Assembly (NCBI RefSeq): GCF_900156045.1
Contig: NZ_FTMX01000004.1
Location: 248,001-312,000, forward strand
DNA: 64,000 bases
DNA from: Peribacillus simplex
GTDB lineage: Bacteria; Bacillota; Bacilli; Bacillales; DSM-1321
Reading direction: 5' to 3'
In this document: positions 36,456 through 45,762 of the stretch, piece by piece
Layout: the number at the start of each line of letters is the position of its first letter
Position numbering within the stretch: the stretch's first letter is position 1
The notes under the pieces: model-generated
Told to the model about the DNA's origin: nothing
Database searches by the model: none
What the model saw: only the letters and a program-made list of their open reading frames with translations
Translations under genes and position numbers: made by a program

Positions 36456-38444
36456 ATGTCATTGCAATCAATATTTGGCGAAGAGGATGTATCTTTTTAC
36501 AAAGTTCAAACTCATTCAAAAGGGGCAGATGGTTCACTTCCACTTACATCCGAAATGTTGCTAGATTCACCAAGTGGTGACCTTTTTGGATTATCTCAAA
36601 ATGTTGGAATGGGATGGGCACCTTCAAACCTCCTTGGAAAACAAGTTCTAATCCTCGGTACTCAAGGTGGAATTAGGAATCATGATGGTACTCCAATTGC
36701 ATTAGGCTATCATACCGGCCATTGGGAAATAGGTTTATTAATGAAGGCCTCAGCTGAAGAGATTAGTAGACAAGGAGGAGTTCCTTTTGCAGGGTTCGTA
36801 AGTGATCCATGTGATGGTCGTTCTCAAGGAACTGCCGGTATGTTTGATTCCCTTCCTTTTCGGAACGATGCAGCTATAGTTTATCGAAGATTAATTCGAT
36901 CATTGCCTACGCGTCGTGCAATTATTGGGGTAGCTACATGTGATAAAGGTCTTCCAGCAATGATGGTAGCTCTAGCGTCAATGCACGACTTGCCAACTAT
37001 CATTGTCCCTGGAGGTGTTACTCTTCCGCCTACAAATGGAGAAGACGCAGGAAAGATTCAAACAATTGGGGCAAGATATGCAAACAACGAAATTACTTTA
37101 CAAGAAGCTGCTGATCTCGGGTGTCGTGCTTGTGCTACACCGGGTGGAGGTTGTCAATTTCTTGGTACTGCTGGCACCTCCCAAGTAGTTGCTGAAGCCA
37201 TTGGGATGGCTTTACCTCACTCGGCACTAGCACCTTCAGGTCAGCCAATATGGATGGAGATGGCTAAGCAATCAGCACGTGCAGCTTTAGAATTGGAGAA
37301 GAAAAAGCTATATACCAAAGATATTATTACGGATAAAGCGATAGAAAATGCTATGGTGATTCACGCCGCTTTCGGAGGTTCAACAAATTTATTGCTTCAT
37401 ATCCCAGCAATTGCTCATGCAGCTAATTGTAAAATCCCTACTGTTGAAGATTGGACTAGAATCAATAAGAAGGTTCCTCGCTTAGTCGATGTACTGCCTA
37501 ATGGTCCTGTTGGTCACACAACCGTTAAGGTATTCCTGGCTGGTGGGGTTCCAGAGGTTATGCTTCATCTAAGAAAATTAGGTGTCTTGCATGAAGATGT
37601 ACTAACCGTTACCGGAGAAACCCTTGGTGCAAACCTCGATTGGTGGGAAAAATCAGAAAGACGTGCATTGATGAAAAAGCAATTGTTAGAAAATGATGGG
37701 ATTAATCCTGAAGATATTATCATGGATCCAGTCAAAGCAAAAGAAAAAGGTCTAACTTCTACAGTTACATTCCCAAAAGGAAATATTGCTCCTGAGGGAT
37801 CAGTAATTAAATCAACTTCCATTGATCCATCTGTGGTAGGAGAAGACGGAGTGTATCGGCATACAGGAAAAGCTAAAGTCTTTACTTCAGAAAAGACAGC
37901 TATAAAAGCTATTAAAACAGGGGGCATTGAAGCAGGAGATATAATGGTAGTCATGGGCGGTGGTCCTTCAGGAACCGGGATGGAGGAAACCTATCAACTA
38001 ACATCGGCATTAAAACATTTGTCTTTTGGCAAACATGTCTCCTTAATTACTGATGCGCGTTTTTCGGGTGTTTCGACAGGAGCATGTATTGGACATATTG
38101 GACCTGAGGCATTGGCTGGGGGAGCAATTGGGAAATTGCGTGATGGAGATGTTATTGAAATCATTGTTGACCGCAATCAGTTAGTGGGTTCCGTTAATTT
38201 TGTTGGAACTGAGAATGAAAGACTTTCTTTAGAAAAAGCAACGAATGTCTTAAAAGAACGTGACCTTCATCCAGACCTCAAACCGGATCCTGGTCTTCCG
38301 GATGATACTCGTTTATGGGCTGCGCTTCAATCAGTAAGTGGAGGAACTTGGCGCGGAAATATCTATGATACAGATCGAATTATTGAAGTTCTAAATGCGG
38401 GAGTTAAAGCATTAGGTGAAGAAAAAACACTAGTTCAAAATTAA
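36456..38444 (+). CDS. YjhG/YagF-family D-xylonate-type dehydratase
   Basis: The 662-residue protein belongs to the IlvD/Edd Fe-S dehydratases. Its length and segments such as [30 protein letters not shown] and [17 protein letters not shown] place it in the YjhG/YagF branch, which dehydrates D-xylonate and related pentonates to 2-keto-3-deoxy acids. The cysteines in these segments bind the cluster. The start follows GGAGGAATACAT. It is followed by a GntP permease and divergent from the iclR-FAH unit, much like the E. coli yjhF-yjhI arrangement but with an FAH protein in place of the aldolase. Confidence 0.93.
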   Translation: MSLQSIFGEEDVSFYKVQTHSKGADGSLPLTSEMLLDSPSGDLFGLSQNVGMGWAPSNLLGKQVLILGTQGGIRNHDGTPIALGYHTGHWEIGLLMKASAEEISRQGGVPFAGFVSDPCDGRSQGTAGMFDSLPFRNDAAIVYRRLIRSLPTRRAIIGVATCDKGLPAMMVALASMHDLPTIIVPGGVTLPPTNGEDAGKIQTIGARYANNEITLQEAADLGCRACATPGGGCQFLGTAGTSQVVAEAIGMALPHSALAPSGQPIWMEMAKQSARAALELEKKKLYTKDIITDKAIENAMVIHAAFGGSTNLLLHIPAIAHAANCKIPTVEDWTRINKKVPRLVDVLPNGPVGHTTVKVFLAGGVPEVMLHLRKLGVLHEDVLTVTGETLGANLDWWEKSERRALMKKQLLENDGINPEDIIMDPVKAKEKGLTSTVTFPKGNIAPEGSVIKSTSIDPSVVGEDGVYRHTGKAKVFTSEKTAIKAIKTGGIEAGDIMVVMGGGPSGTGMEETYQLTSALKHLSFGKHVSLITDARFSGVSTGACIGHIGPEALAGGAIGKLRDGDVIEIIVDRNQLVGSVNFVGTENERLSLEKATNVLKERDLHPDLKPDPGLPDDTRLWAALQSVSGGTWRGNIYDTDRIIEVLNAGVKALGEEKTLVQN

Positions 38445-38558
38445 TCTATAATTGCACAACTTTAAAGCACATTTAAGACCTTACTTTTTTAACTTAATCG
38501 TTTATTCTCCCATTTTATTAAATAGTAGTGCACGCTAAAATTTTGTAATAACTTCAAA

Positions 38559-38572
38559 TGAAAGCGATTACT
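38559..38572 (+). promoter_or_regulatory. cre-like site upstream of GntP permease gene
   Basis: TGAAAGCGATTACT fits 13 of 14 positions of the CcpA consensus TGWAANCGNTNWCA. It lies 150 bases before the permease start, in the 278-base spacer after the dehydratase gene. Catabolite repression of the uptake gene is inferred. Confidence 0.55.
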
Positions 38573-38722
38573 ATATTTCGTTTTTTCAAATATCTACACT
38601 TTATGACTAGTAAACAAAATAGCATAAGCATCCTAGAGTTACTTACTAATTAAAATATAGGTTCGGTATTTTTGTAAGTTGAGCAAATAGAAATATTTTA
38701 ATTATTTTTTTGGAGGTTTATT

Positions 38723-40174
38723 ATGCCATTACTTATAGTAGCGATTGGGATTATCCTGTTGCTAATTTTGATTACTGGATTCAAATTGAATACATTTGTT
38801 TCATTAATTATTGTATCTTTTATTGTATCTTTAGCACTAGGAATGCCGCTGGAAAATGTTGTTGCATCAATTGAAGGTGGATTAGGTGGTACACTTGGCC
38901 ATATCGCTTTAATATTTGGACTTGGTGCCATGCTTGGTAGGTTAATTGCTGATGCAGGGGGAGCCCAGCGTATTGCAATGACCTTAATTAACAAGTTTGG
39001 AGAAAAAAGAATTCAGTGGGCAGTTGTAGTTGCTTCATTTATTGTGGGTATAGCACTATTTTTCGAAGTAGGCTTAGTTTTATTAATTCCGATTGTATTT
39101 TCAATTGCGAAAGAATTAAGAGTTTCTATTATGCACCTAGGTATTCCCATGGCTGCAGCCTTATTAGCAACTCATAGTTTCTTACCCCCACATCCAGGGC
39201 CAACAGTAATAGCTGGTGAATATGGTGCAGATATTGGCTTAGTTTTACTTTACGGTATTATTGTCGCAATACCAACCGTCATTATAGCAGGCCCTTTATA
39301 TACTAAGGTTGCTAAAAAAGTTGTACCTGATGCATTTAACAAAACAGGTAATATAGCTTCTTTAGGGGAACAAAAAACATTCCAGCTTGAAGAAACACCA
39401 GCTTTCGGTATAAGTGTATTGACTGCAATGTTCCCCGTTTTATTAATGGCTATATCTACAATTATTGATATGATTCAAAAATCAGTAGGGTTTGAAGGGA
39501 ATACATTATTAGAAATTGTACGTCTTATAGGAAACCCTTCGTCTGCAATGTTAATCTCTTTATTTCTTGCATTCTATACAATGGGAATAGCAAGAAATAC
39601 TCCAATAAAAGAAGTGATGGATTCTTGTACATCAGCAATTGCAGCAATTGGCATGATGCTATTAATTATTGGCGCTGGGGGTGCTTTCAAGCAGGTACTA
39701 ATTGATGGTGGTGTAGGAGATTATGTAGCAGAATTATTTACAGGAACTTCAATGTCACCTATCATACTTGCTTGGTTGGTTGCTGCGATATTACGAATAT
39801 CTTTAGGATCAGCCACAGTTGCAGCTATGTCCACTGCAGGATTAGTTATTCCAATGTTGGCTCAATACGATGCTAATTTGGCCTTAGTAACTCTTGCAAC
39901 TGGAGCAGGCAGCTCAATTTGCTCGCATGTTAATGATGCAGGATTTTGGATGATTAAAGAATATTTTGGGTTAAGCATGAAGGAAACGTTTTCAACATGG
40001 ACAATACTTTCCACTATTACTTCTATAGCAGGATTAGGGTTTATTTTATTATTAGATGCATCTTTAATTATTTCGGGAGCAGTAATAATTCTTATTAGTA
40101 TAGTATCCATATATTTCAGTATGTTTGACCGATTCAAAGATAAAAGAAACGCTTTGGGGAATATAAAAGCATAA
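38723..40174 (+). CDS. GntP-family sugar-acid permease
   Basis: The 483-residue protein has about twelve to fourteen membrane segments and the GntP features [20 protein letters not shown] near residue 53 and [19 protein letters not shown] near residue 393. GntP permeases import gluconate and related sugar acids with protons. Following the dehydratase gene, it is probably the pentonate importer. The start follows TTTTGGAGG. The 278-base gap and the cre-like site suggest a promoter of its own. Confidence 0.93.
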   Translation: MPLLIVAIGIILLLILITGFKLNTFVSLIIVSFIVSLALGMPLENVVASIEGGLGGTLGHIALIFGLGAMLGRLIADAGGAQRIAMTLINKFGEKRIQWAVVVASFIVGIALFFEVGLVLLIPIVFSIAKELRVSIMHLGIPMAAALLATHSFLPPHPGPTVIAGEYGADIGLVLLYGIIVAIPTVIIAGPLYTKVAKKVVPDAFNKTGNIASLGEQKTFQLEETPAFGISVLTAMFPVLLMAISTIIDMIQKSVGFEGNTLLEIVRLIGNPSSAMLISLFLAFYTMGIARNTPIKEVMDSCTSAIAAIGMMLLIIGAGGAFKQVLIDGGVGDYVAELFTGTSMSPIILAWLVAAILRISLGSATVAAMSTAGLVIPMLAQYDANLALVTLATGAGSSICSHVNDAGFWMIKEYFGLSMKETFSTWTILSTITSIAGLGFILLLDASLIISGAVIILISIVSIYFSMFDRFKDKRNALGNIKA

Positions 40175-40190
40175 AACCTTTGGAAAACAA

Positions 40191-40207
40191 GGGGACGGTT
40201 TGAGACC
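40191..40207 (+). repeat. short GGGGACGGT-type repeat
   Basis: GGGGACGGTTTGAGACC resembles 15219-15236. It begins 17 bases after the permease stop codon, next to an inverted-repeat element, and could be a transposition scar. Confidence 0.35.
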
Positions 40208-40243
40208 AGTGATAAAGTCTATTTAAATAGAAATGGAAGTTGA

Positions 40244-40377
40244 AAACCTACTATAATGTAAGACGGGGGAAGAATTGCTTGTGATGATTGAAGAGCAGAG
40301 AAATAAGTTTATAAATCTCGTCCAAAAAGATTTGCTCGATTAAGCAATTTCCGGGATATTTACATTATAGTAGGTTT
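40244..40377. repeat. 134-base element with 18-bp terminal inverted repeats
   Basis: AAACCTACTATAATGTAA and TTACATTATAGTAGGTTT are perfect complements 98 bases apart. A nested pair (GAATTGCTT near 40272, AAGCAATTTC near 40342) sits inside, together with a 19-codon frame starting MIEEQRNKF. It could be a MITE-like insertion or a long structured 3' end; a T-run follows the right arm. Confidence 0.6.
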
Positions 40378-40384
40378 TTTCGAG

Positions 40385-40408
40385 GTCCTCAGTGAGAGGG
40401 CTTTTTTT
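40385..40408 (+). terminator. intrinsic terminator
   Basis: GTCCTC pairs with GAGGGC around AGTGA, followed by seven T residues. With the inverted repeats before it, it closes the dehydratase-permease unit. Confidence 0.65.
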
Positions 40409-40423
40409 GTTGCAAATATAAAT

Positions 40424-40543
40424 ACCCGATCAATTCTAGTTATTTTTGGAGTAATGTGCGTATATGTATTGGATGCAATTCAAAAGGAATATTTTAAAAG
40501 TAAGCCCATTACACTAGGTTGGTTTGATAGACTAGAACAGTAA
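40424..40543 (+). pseudogene. fragment of an unidentified small membrane protein
   Basis: The frame reads SILVIFGVMCVYVLDAIQKE, then PITLGWFDRLEQ and a stop. It has a plausible membrane helix and a C-terminal tail but no start codon or ribosome site. It may belong with the next relic. Not recognised. Confidence 0.35.
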
Positions 40544-40574
40544 AAATTGAGAGGGTCACTTTATTTTATTAGGT

Positions 40575-40796
40575 ATGAATGCAATTGCAATATTCATCTT
40601 TATAAGTCTTTTTCATTAATTTTAAAAAAAACGGTAAAGCTAAGAAACGTTTTCTTTTTGCTGGAGTTTCTTTTGTAGTGATGGTAATAGGCGCTTTATT
40701 TATGGTCGCTTTTCAATAGGGTGAACAGTATAGGAAGAAGCTGAAGCCGAACAAAAGGCTAAAGAAGAAAGAGAAGCTAAAGAGGCTGCCGCATAA
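40575..40796 (+). pseudogene. broken membrane/lipoprotein-like gene with Ala/Glu-rich tail
   Basis: From ATG 40575 a hydrophobic start (MNAIAIFIFISLFH) stops, then another frame gives KKRFLFAGVSFVVMVIGALF and stops. A third gives EEAEAEQKAKEEREAKEAAA and stops. Together they look like a two-helix membrane protein with a charged Ala/Glu linker, as found at the N-terminus of several Bacillus DUF4352-type proteins. At least two frameshifts have occurred and the C-terminal domain is absent. Confidence 0.6.
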
Positions 40797-40850
40797 GTTA
40801 AGATTTCACTTTACAATGAGATACTAATAAATAAAGCCTATATGAGATAC

Positions 40851-41056
40851 CTAGTTGGTTTTCTGTCTATGGAGTCCCGGAAAAACCGTGATTGAAGTTT
40901 CCCCCAATTTTAAAAATGCTTTTTCCGTTCTTGTCAGGTTAAATAATTCTTCCCATGTACTAGCTGATCGAATGCCATCTAAGTATAAGCCATCAGGAAC
41001 ATCATCTAAATGGTCATCGATGTGAAGTAAAACAGAATCAGAACCGATGTTACCTG
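40851..41056 (-). pseudogene. fragment with HIDDHLDD motif, family uncertain
   Basis: On the minus strand a frame of about 68 residues reads GNIGSDSVLLHIDDHLDDVP, then DGLYLDGIRSASTWEELF, and ends FPGLHRQKTN. It has no start codon and a stop lies directly upstream. The His/Asp-rich motif resembles metal sites of arginase-like or UPF0489-type proteins, but the match is not secure. Confidence 0.5.
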
Positions 41057-41127
41057 GGAATTAGCGGCATTTGTACAGTGCAAGTACCCAATAATGAAGC
41101 AGAAAATTGTATCTTTAGGGTTAAAGG

Positions 41128-41156
41128 ACACTCAGATTTTAAAAGAGTGTTTTTTT
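41128..41156 (+). terminator. intrinsic terminator-like hairpin
   Basis: ACACTC and GAGTGT form a 6-bp stem followed by six T residues. It may be left from the lost genes upstream. Confidence 0.55.
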
Positions 41157-41249
41157 GTGCAGAAGTCTACTGAATTATCTTAATTTTCCAAAATTATAAT
41201 TGACCATAATGGGACGACTGATTTAGAATTGGTATGTATATGAAATTAT

Positions 41250-41265
41250 GTTTTATATATAAAAC
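41250..41265. promoter_or_regulatory. IclR-type palindrome upstream of the ABC transporter operon
   Basis: GTTTTATATATAAAAC is a perfect 16-bp palindrome, with the same GTTTTA/TAAAAC arms as the boxes at 34969, 35808 and 36232 but one base shorter in the centre. It lies 83 bases before the first gap-free ABC gene. Confidence 0.6.
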
Positions 41266-41347
41266 GAAAAAGAGGGGGGAACGGCAATACCTTATGGACA
41301 ATCTTCAATTGAAATAAAAATAAATCTGATTTGGGGAGGTAAGGAAT

Positions 41348-42409
41348 ATGTTTAAGAATAAATTGGCGTTCGTTCTGCTTTGTTTAGTATTAATATTGTC
41401 TGCGTGCGGTTCAAGTGACGAAACTACTACAGAAAATAAGGGGAGTTCAGAAGGAAAAGCGGTTAAGCTTACTTTTACGGAACCTGCACGGTTGTTGTCA
41501 GTTGCCCCTTTATATGTAGCCATCGAGCAAGGATTTTTTGAAAAAGAAGGAATTGACGCTGAGATTGTATCTGGTGGTGGAGGAGCACAAGTCATCGCTT
41601 CTGTATTATCGGGAGAAGCTCAATTTGCCGTTTCAGGTCCTCGAAGTATGTTCACTCCTCTTGACAAAGGTGAAGATTTATTGGCTATTCAATCATTGAA
41701 TTCGGCGCTAACCTATCAAATTACACTCTCTAATCAATATCTAAAGAAAAAGAATGTTTCTAAAGACTCATCATTTGAAGATAAAGTCGCTTCATTGAAC
41801 GGCGCAACAATCGGAACAAACCTTGTTGGTGATTCTGGGGACGTATACACCCGATATTTAATGCAAATGCATGGCGTTGATCCGAATACTCTTAAAGCAG
41901 TCAAATTAGCAGGAGATGGATCGAAGATTGGCGGTATGCAGGAGGGGGTTGTTGACGGGGGAATAGCATCACCTCCGATGGGTTTACAAGCGGAAAGTAA
42001 AGATGTTGGTGAGATTGTAATCAATACAAGTGAAGAGCCAATGTATGGGAATATGGTCTGGGAAGCTGTTTTTGCTAAAAAAGAATATTTAGAAGAAAAT
42101 CACGAAACATCTTTAAAAGTAGTTCGGGCAATAGGGAAAGGTATGGAGTTCACACGTAATCATCCAAGAGAGGCAGCCGAATCAATCGTATCTTATTTTG
42201 ATGGAATTGATGTTGATATTCTAGAGGAATCAATTATCGGATTGAAAAACACTTTTAAAGGCTATGGAGAAATGAATCAAGAAGCTTGGGATAATGCCCA
42301 GGATCCATTAGTTGAATTTGGCAAGTTGTCAGGCGTTTCTACTAAACAGGATACTACTGAAGATGTTATATGGACAAATAGTTATATAGAAGAAGCTTTT
42401 AAAAAATAA
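41348..42409 (+). CDS. NitT/TauT-type ABC transporter substrate-binding lipoprotein
   Basis: The 353-residue protein has a lipobox LILSACGSS (Cys20) and an SsuA/THI5-like periplasmic binding fold: PLYVAIEQGFFEKEGIDAEI near residue 55, GSGDVYTRYL-like middle segment and GMEFTRNHPREAAES. This class binds sulfonates, nitrate, taurine, pyrimidine precursors or aromatic acids. RBS GGGGAGG. ATPase and permease genes follow 15 and 20 bases apart, so the three form one importer. The upstream box suggests IclR control; the ligand is unknown. Confidence 0.93.
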   Translation: MFKNKLAFVLLCLVLILSACGSSDETTTENKGSSEGKAVKLTFTEPARLLSVAPLYVAIEQGFFEKEGIDAEIVSGGGGAQVIASVLSGEAQFAVSGPRSMFTPLDKGEDLLAIQSLNSALTYQITLSNQYLKKKNVSKDSSFEDKVASLNGATIGTNLVGDSGDVYTRYLMQMHGVDPNTLKAVKLAGDGSKIGGMQEGVVDGGIASPPMGLQAESKDVGEIVINTSEEPMYGNMVWEAVFAKKEYLEENHETSLKVVRAIGKGMEFTRNHPREAAESIVSYFDGIDVDILEESIIGLKNTFKGYGEMNQEAWDNAQDPLVEFGKLSGVSTKQDTTEDVIWTNSYIEEAFKK

Positions 42410-42424
42410 GTAGATGGAAAGGAG

Positions 42425-43252
42425 ATGATGGTCAAGATGGAAAATTCACAACTTGAAAAGTTCAAATTGTCCACTCGTTTTTTGGATGTTACTTACGTAA
42501 ACAATAAAACTGGTGCAGAAGTGATTGCCCTGCAGAATATAAACTTGCATATCAAAGATGGTGAGTTTATATGTATTGTAGGACCGAGCGGCTGTGGGAA
42601 AACCACTTTTTTAAATACTGTAGTTGGATTACTGAAGCCAAGCAAGGGAGAAATTCTATTAGATCAGCAAAAAATTGATGGGCCCGGCAAGGACAGGGCA
42701 ATGGTTTTTCAAAACCCTAGTCTATTACCTTGGAGAACAGTTAAGGAAAATGTTCTTTATGGAGTTGAACTGCAAAAGCAAATAACACCAGAGAAAAAGA
42801 AAGAGGCCAAAGAATTTATTGAAATGGTCGGTTTAAAAGGTTATGAAAATCATTATCCCCACGAATTGTCAGGAGGGATGCAGCAAAGGGTAAACTTGGC
42901 TCGGGCATTAACGGTAAACCCGTCATTAATATTACTGGATGAACCATTTTCGGCATTAGACGCACAAACCAGGGAATTTATGCAAGGTGAGTTACTTAGA
43001 ATATGGGATGAGACAAAAAAGACAAGTCTTTTTATTACACACCAAATTGATGAAGCGGTATTTTTAGCTGATAGAGTTTTTGTTTTTGGGGCAAGACCAG
43101 GACGTGTAGTGGAGGTTGTGGATGTTGATATACCTAGACCGAGAGATCTCCACGTGAAGCGTAGCCCGGAATTTTTAGAGTTTGTCGATCATATATGGTC
43201 CATCATTGAACAGGAGTCTTCAAAACAAGGTTTCGATAATAAAGAAAAATAA
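42425..43252 (+). CDS. NitT/TauT-type ABC transporter ATP-binding protein
   Basis: The 275-residue ATPase has Walker A GPSGCGKTT near residue 56, the Q-loop in MVFQNPSLLPW, the signature LSGGMQQR, Walker B LILLDEP and switch His in ITHQ. It matches the SsuB/TauB group. Start choice is uncertain: AAAGGAG ends at 42424, so the ATG at 42428 or 42437 may be used rather than 42425. It is the energy unit of the importer encoded with its neighbours. Confidence 0.94.
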   Translation: MMVKMENSQLEKFKLSTRFLDVTYVNNKTGAEVIALQNINLHIKDGEFICIVGPSGCGKTTFLNTVVGLLKPSKGEILLDQQKIDGPGKDRAMVFQNPSLLPWRTVKENVLYGVELQKQITPEKKKEAKEFIEMVGLKGYENHYPHELSGGMQQRVNLARALTVNPSLILLDEPFSALDAQTREFMQGELLRIWDETKKTSLFITHQIDEAVFLADRVFVFGARPGRVVEVVDVDIPRPRDLHVKRSPEFLEFVDHIWSIIEQESSKQGFDNKEK

Positions 43253-43272
43253 TAACGGGAAAGGAGAATAAT

Positions 43273-44097
43273 ATGACGAAGGGTACGATCCAACTTACAC
43301 AATCAAAGCACAAGATAAAAAAGGCGAAGAAAATAAAAAAAGAAAAGAAGTCATTTTTCATCAGTGTTGCTTCTGTTTTACTATTCCTGTTGCTTTGGGA
43401 AGTTGCTTCCCAAAATGAATGGATAAATCCATTGTTCATTAGCTCACCAATTGAAATTGCACAAGCGGCAGTTTTAATGGTCCAAGAAATTTCTTTTTGG
43501 GAAAATATGAAAGTAAGTGGTTACGAATTTATTGCAGGCTTTGTTTTAGCCATACTTATTGGAATTCCAATTGGTGTGTTATCGGGCTGGAATTCCAAAT
43601 TTAATGCTGTAGTTAATCCTTTCATTTCAGGATTATATGTAACTCCTAAAGTCGCCCTTTTACCAGTGATCATAATTGCGTTCGGAATAGGCCCAGCATC
43701 AAAAATTGTTATCGTATTTTTGATGGCCTTCTTTCCAATAGTGATGAGCGCTCAAAAAGCTATGTTAACATTAGATCAAAACTTAATAAAAGCAGCAAGA
43801 ACATTTAGTGCAAGTGAATTTCAAATTTTTAAAACGATTGCTTTGCCTTCGACGGTACCATTCCTTTTAAACGGTATTCGCTTAGGTATTGGTCAAGGAT
43901 TAATTGCTGTAGTTGTAGGTGAATTATTCGCTTCGACAGCTGGTATCGGTTATCAATTGACAAGCAATGGTCAAAATCTGCAAACTGATCGTATGTTTGT
44001 TGGAGTGTTGGTCATTACGATTACGGGAATCATTCTTACTTCATTATTAGGCATTATTGAAAGACGATTTTCATCTTGGAAACCAGAAAATAGTTAA
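43273..44097 (+). CDS. NitT/TauT-type ABC transporter permease
   Basis: This 274-residue protein has a basic N-terminal tail rich in Lys, then six membrane segments. The binding-protein-dependent transport motif is AARTFSASEFQIFKTIALPS near residue 176, the loop that contacts the ATPase. It matches the SsuC/TauC family. RBS GGAAAGGAG. It completes the three-gene importer. No terminator is seen directly behind it; the dispersed repeat begins 140 bases later. Confidence 0.94.
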   Translation: MTKGTIQLTQSKHKIKKAKKIKKEKKSFFISVASVLLFLLLWEVASQNEWINPLFISSPIEIAQAAVLMVQEISFWENMKVSGYEFIAGFVLAILIGIPIGVLSGWNSKFNAVVNPFISGLYVTPKVALLPVIIIAFGIGPASKIVIVFLMAFFPIVMSAQKAMLTLDQNLIKAARTFSASEFQIFKTIALPSTVPFLLNGIRLGIGQGLIAVVVGELFASTAGIGYQLTSNGQNLQTDRMFVGVLVITITGIILTSLLGIIERRFSSWKPENS

Positions 44098-44237
44098 TAA
44101 AATTTACCCTTTAAAGGTTATTATTGCATTACTGTTACAGATTAAAAGCCTCAAGACAATATTTCAAGTAAGCTTAAATTTGGAAAAGGTATTTGTAAAC
44201 GAGTTTGTATACAAAAGGGGTTCCTTCTGAATTTTTA

Positions 44238-44442
44238 AACAAAGCTGATTGGAACGGAAGGTACGAGACTCCTGCTTAGAAAAGCGTGTCCAGGGGAGAC
44301 CTCACAGGCGCCAAGAGCGCCGAGGAGGCTCCCGGACCGCCCGCGGAAAGCGAGTGCCTGGAGTGGAAATCAACGTTCATATTTTACACTCCCGCAAAAA
44401 AATGTAGGTAATCTTAATATCGAATTTGTCTACAGTCTGAAC
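44238..44442 (+). repeat. dispersed GC-rich intergenic repeat, copy A
   Basis: About 205 bases, richer in G+C than the surroundings, start AACAAAGCTGATTGGAACGG, include GACCGCCCGCGGAAAGCGAG and end with an imperfect hairpin (TGTAGGTAA ... TTTGTCTACA). It aligns with copy C at 58361-58562 along its whole length and with pieces at 49631-50000. It holds no gene. Such elements recur between genes in Bacillus relatives. Confidence 0.85.
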
Positions 44443-44475
44443 AAAAGGTGCTTCCAATACGAAGCACCTTTTGTT
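44440..44475 (+). terminator. intrinsic terminator
   Basis: AACAAAAGGTGCTTC and GAAGCACCTTTTGTT form a perfect 15-bp stem directly after repeat copy A. It can act in both directions. Confidence 0.82.
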
Positions 44476-44688
44476 TAGCATGGTTTTCAAACCTAATCCA
44501 TCTTTTAATGGAAATTTCCAATCCAATCTCATATGGAATAAAATTTCGTCAGCGATGATTACATCTCAAAATGTATTATGATTCGTTATTTTTACTGTTC
44601 CACTTCACAGCGAGATAGAAAATTTATTGAAGTTCTCCTGTATCCATGATACCTTCAGTTTATAGTGAATGGTTGGGAGGAATGGGTT

Positions 44689-45585
44689 TTGAACACTAAA
44701 GCGTTTTTATTGGCATCTATTACAGTTATTATTTGGGGATCTACATTCGCGGCCATTCGTGCAAGCTTACATGGCGGGTATTCAGCCGGCCATTTGGTAC
44801 TTGTTCGTTATCTTATAGCATCTGGGATTTTTGTCCTTTATGCTCTATGGCCTGGGGTGAAATTTCGACTCCCGAAAAAAGAGGATTTACTGAGGATATC
44901 GATCCTTGCATTTATTGGTATTAGTATTTATCATATCGGGGTGACATTCGGGGAACAAACCGTTTCGGCGGGAACGGCTGGAATGCTGATTGGTTCAGCA
45001 CCTGTTTTCATTGCGATCATCGCTGCGTTCGTTTTAAAAGAACGCCTCGGCCTATTCGGTTGGATTGGTTTAGGTATAGGATTCACAGGGATCACCTTAA
45101 TAACATTAGGTACTGCAGGCCCTTCCCTGAAAATTTCTGAAGGTGCCTTTTTAGTGCTGATGTCCGCTATTGCTTCTGCAGTGTTTTTTGTTTTCCAAAA
45201 GCCGCTGTTTAGCCGCTACAATCCGATTGAATTGACAGCCTATTTCACATGGATCGGTACCATACCCTTTTTCATATTTTTTCCTGGGCTATTTCAAGAA
45301 ATTCAACACGCTACAATGGAAGGTCATTTATCAGCGGTTTTTGTTGGTATTTTCCCTGCGGCCATCGGTTATGTAACTTGGGCAGTTGCTCTATCATTAG
45401 GAAAAGCCAGTTCCGTTTCCAGTTTGTTATACCTTGAGCCTGTGATTGCCATTTTCGTCGCTTGGGTTTGGCTGCGGGAAGTGCCTAGTACTCTTTCAGT
45501 CATGGGCGGCGGAATTGCGATATTAGGGGTTCTTGTCGTTAATGGGTTCGGAAAGTATAAGTCAGTAATGAAAAAAGCAGCATGA
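44689..45585 (+). CDS. EamA-family (DMT) transporter
   Basis: The protein of about 298 residues has ten predicted membrane segments in two EamA repeats. ITVIIWGSTFAAIRASL starts the first; FLVLMSAIASAVFFVFQKPL starts the second. Family members export metabolites such as amino acids or nucleosides. A TTG at 44689 preceded by GGGAGGA is preferred over the GTG at 44665, which has no ribosome site. It stands alone between terminators; substrate unknown. Confidence 0.9.
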   Translation: MNTKAFLLASITVIIWGSTFAAIRASLHGGYSAGHLVLVRYLIASGIFVLYALWPGVKFRLPKKEDLLRISILAFIGISIYHIGVTFGEQTVSAGTAGMLIGSAPVFIAIIAAFVLKERLGLFGWIGLGIGFTGITLITLGTAGPSLKISEGAFLVLMSAIASAVFFVFQKPLFSRYNPIELTAYFTWIGTIPFFIFFPGLFQEIQHATMEGHLSAVFVGIFPAAIGYVTWAVALSLGKASSVSSLLYLEPVIAIFVAWVWLREVPSTLSVMGGGIAILGVLVVNGFGKYKSVMKKAA

Positions 45586-45695
45586 TGGTTGTTTAAACCA
45601 ACAGGAAAACATCACAGCATTTTTAAATTCATCATGAAGAATGAGAGTTTATCCTTCTTGTACGACGCAACAAATAGGAGGGCACCCAATAAAGG

Positions 45696-45748
45696 AATTC
45701 ACCCAGGTTGCTGAGATATATCAGTTACACCTGGGGAATTGAATTTTT
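45696..45748. terminator. intrinsic terminator
   Basis: AATTCACCCAGGT pairs with ACCTGGGGAATT (one mismatch), with an inner CTGA/TCAG pair, followed by a T-run. It separates the convergent EamA and phosphoesterase genes. Confidence 0.78.
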
Positions 45749-45762
45749 TCCTCCTCTTTTAA

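Noticed and set aside
40191-40377. CRISPR-like repeat unit
   Set aside because: Only two inverted arms, no direct-repeat array and no cas genes in the window.
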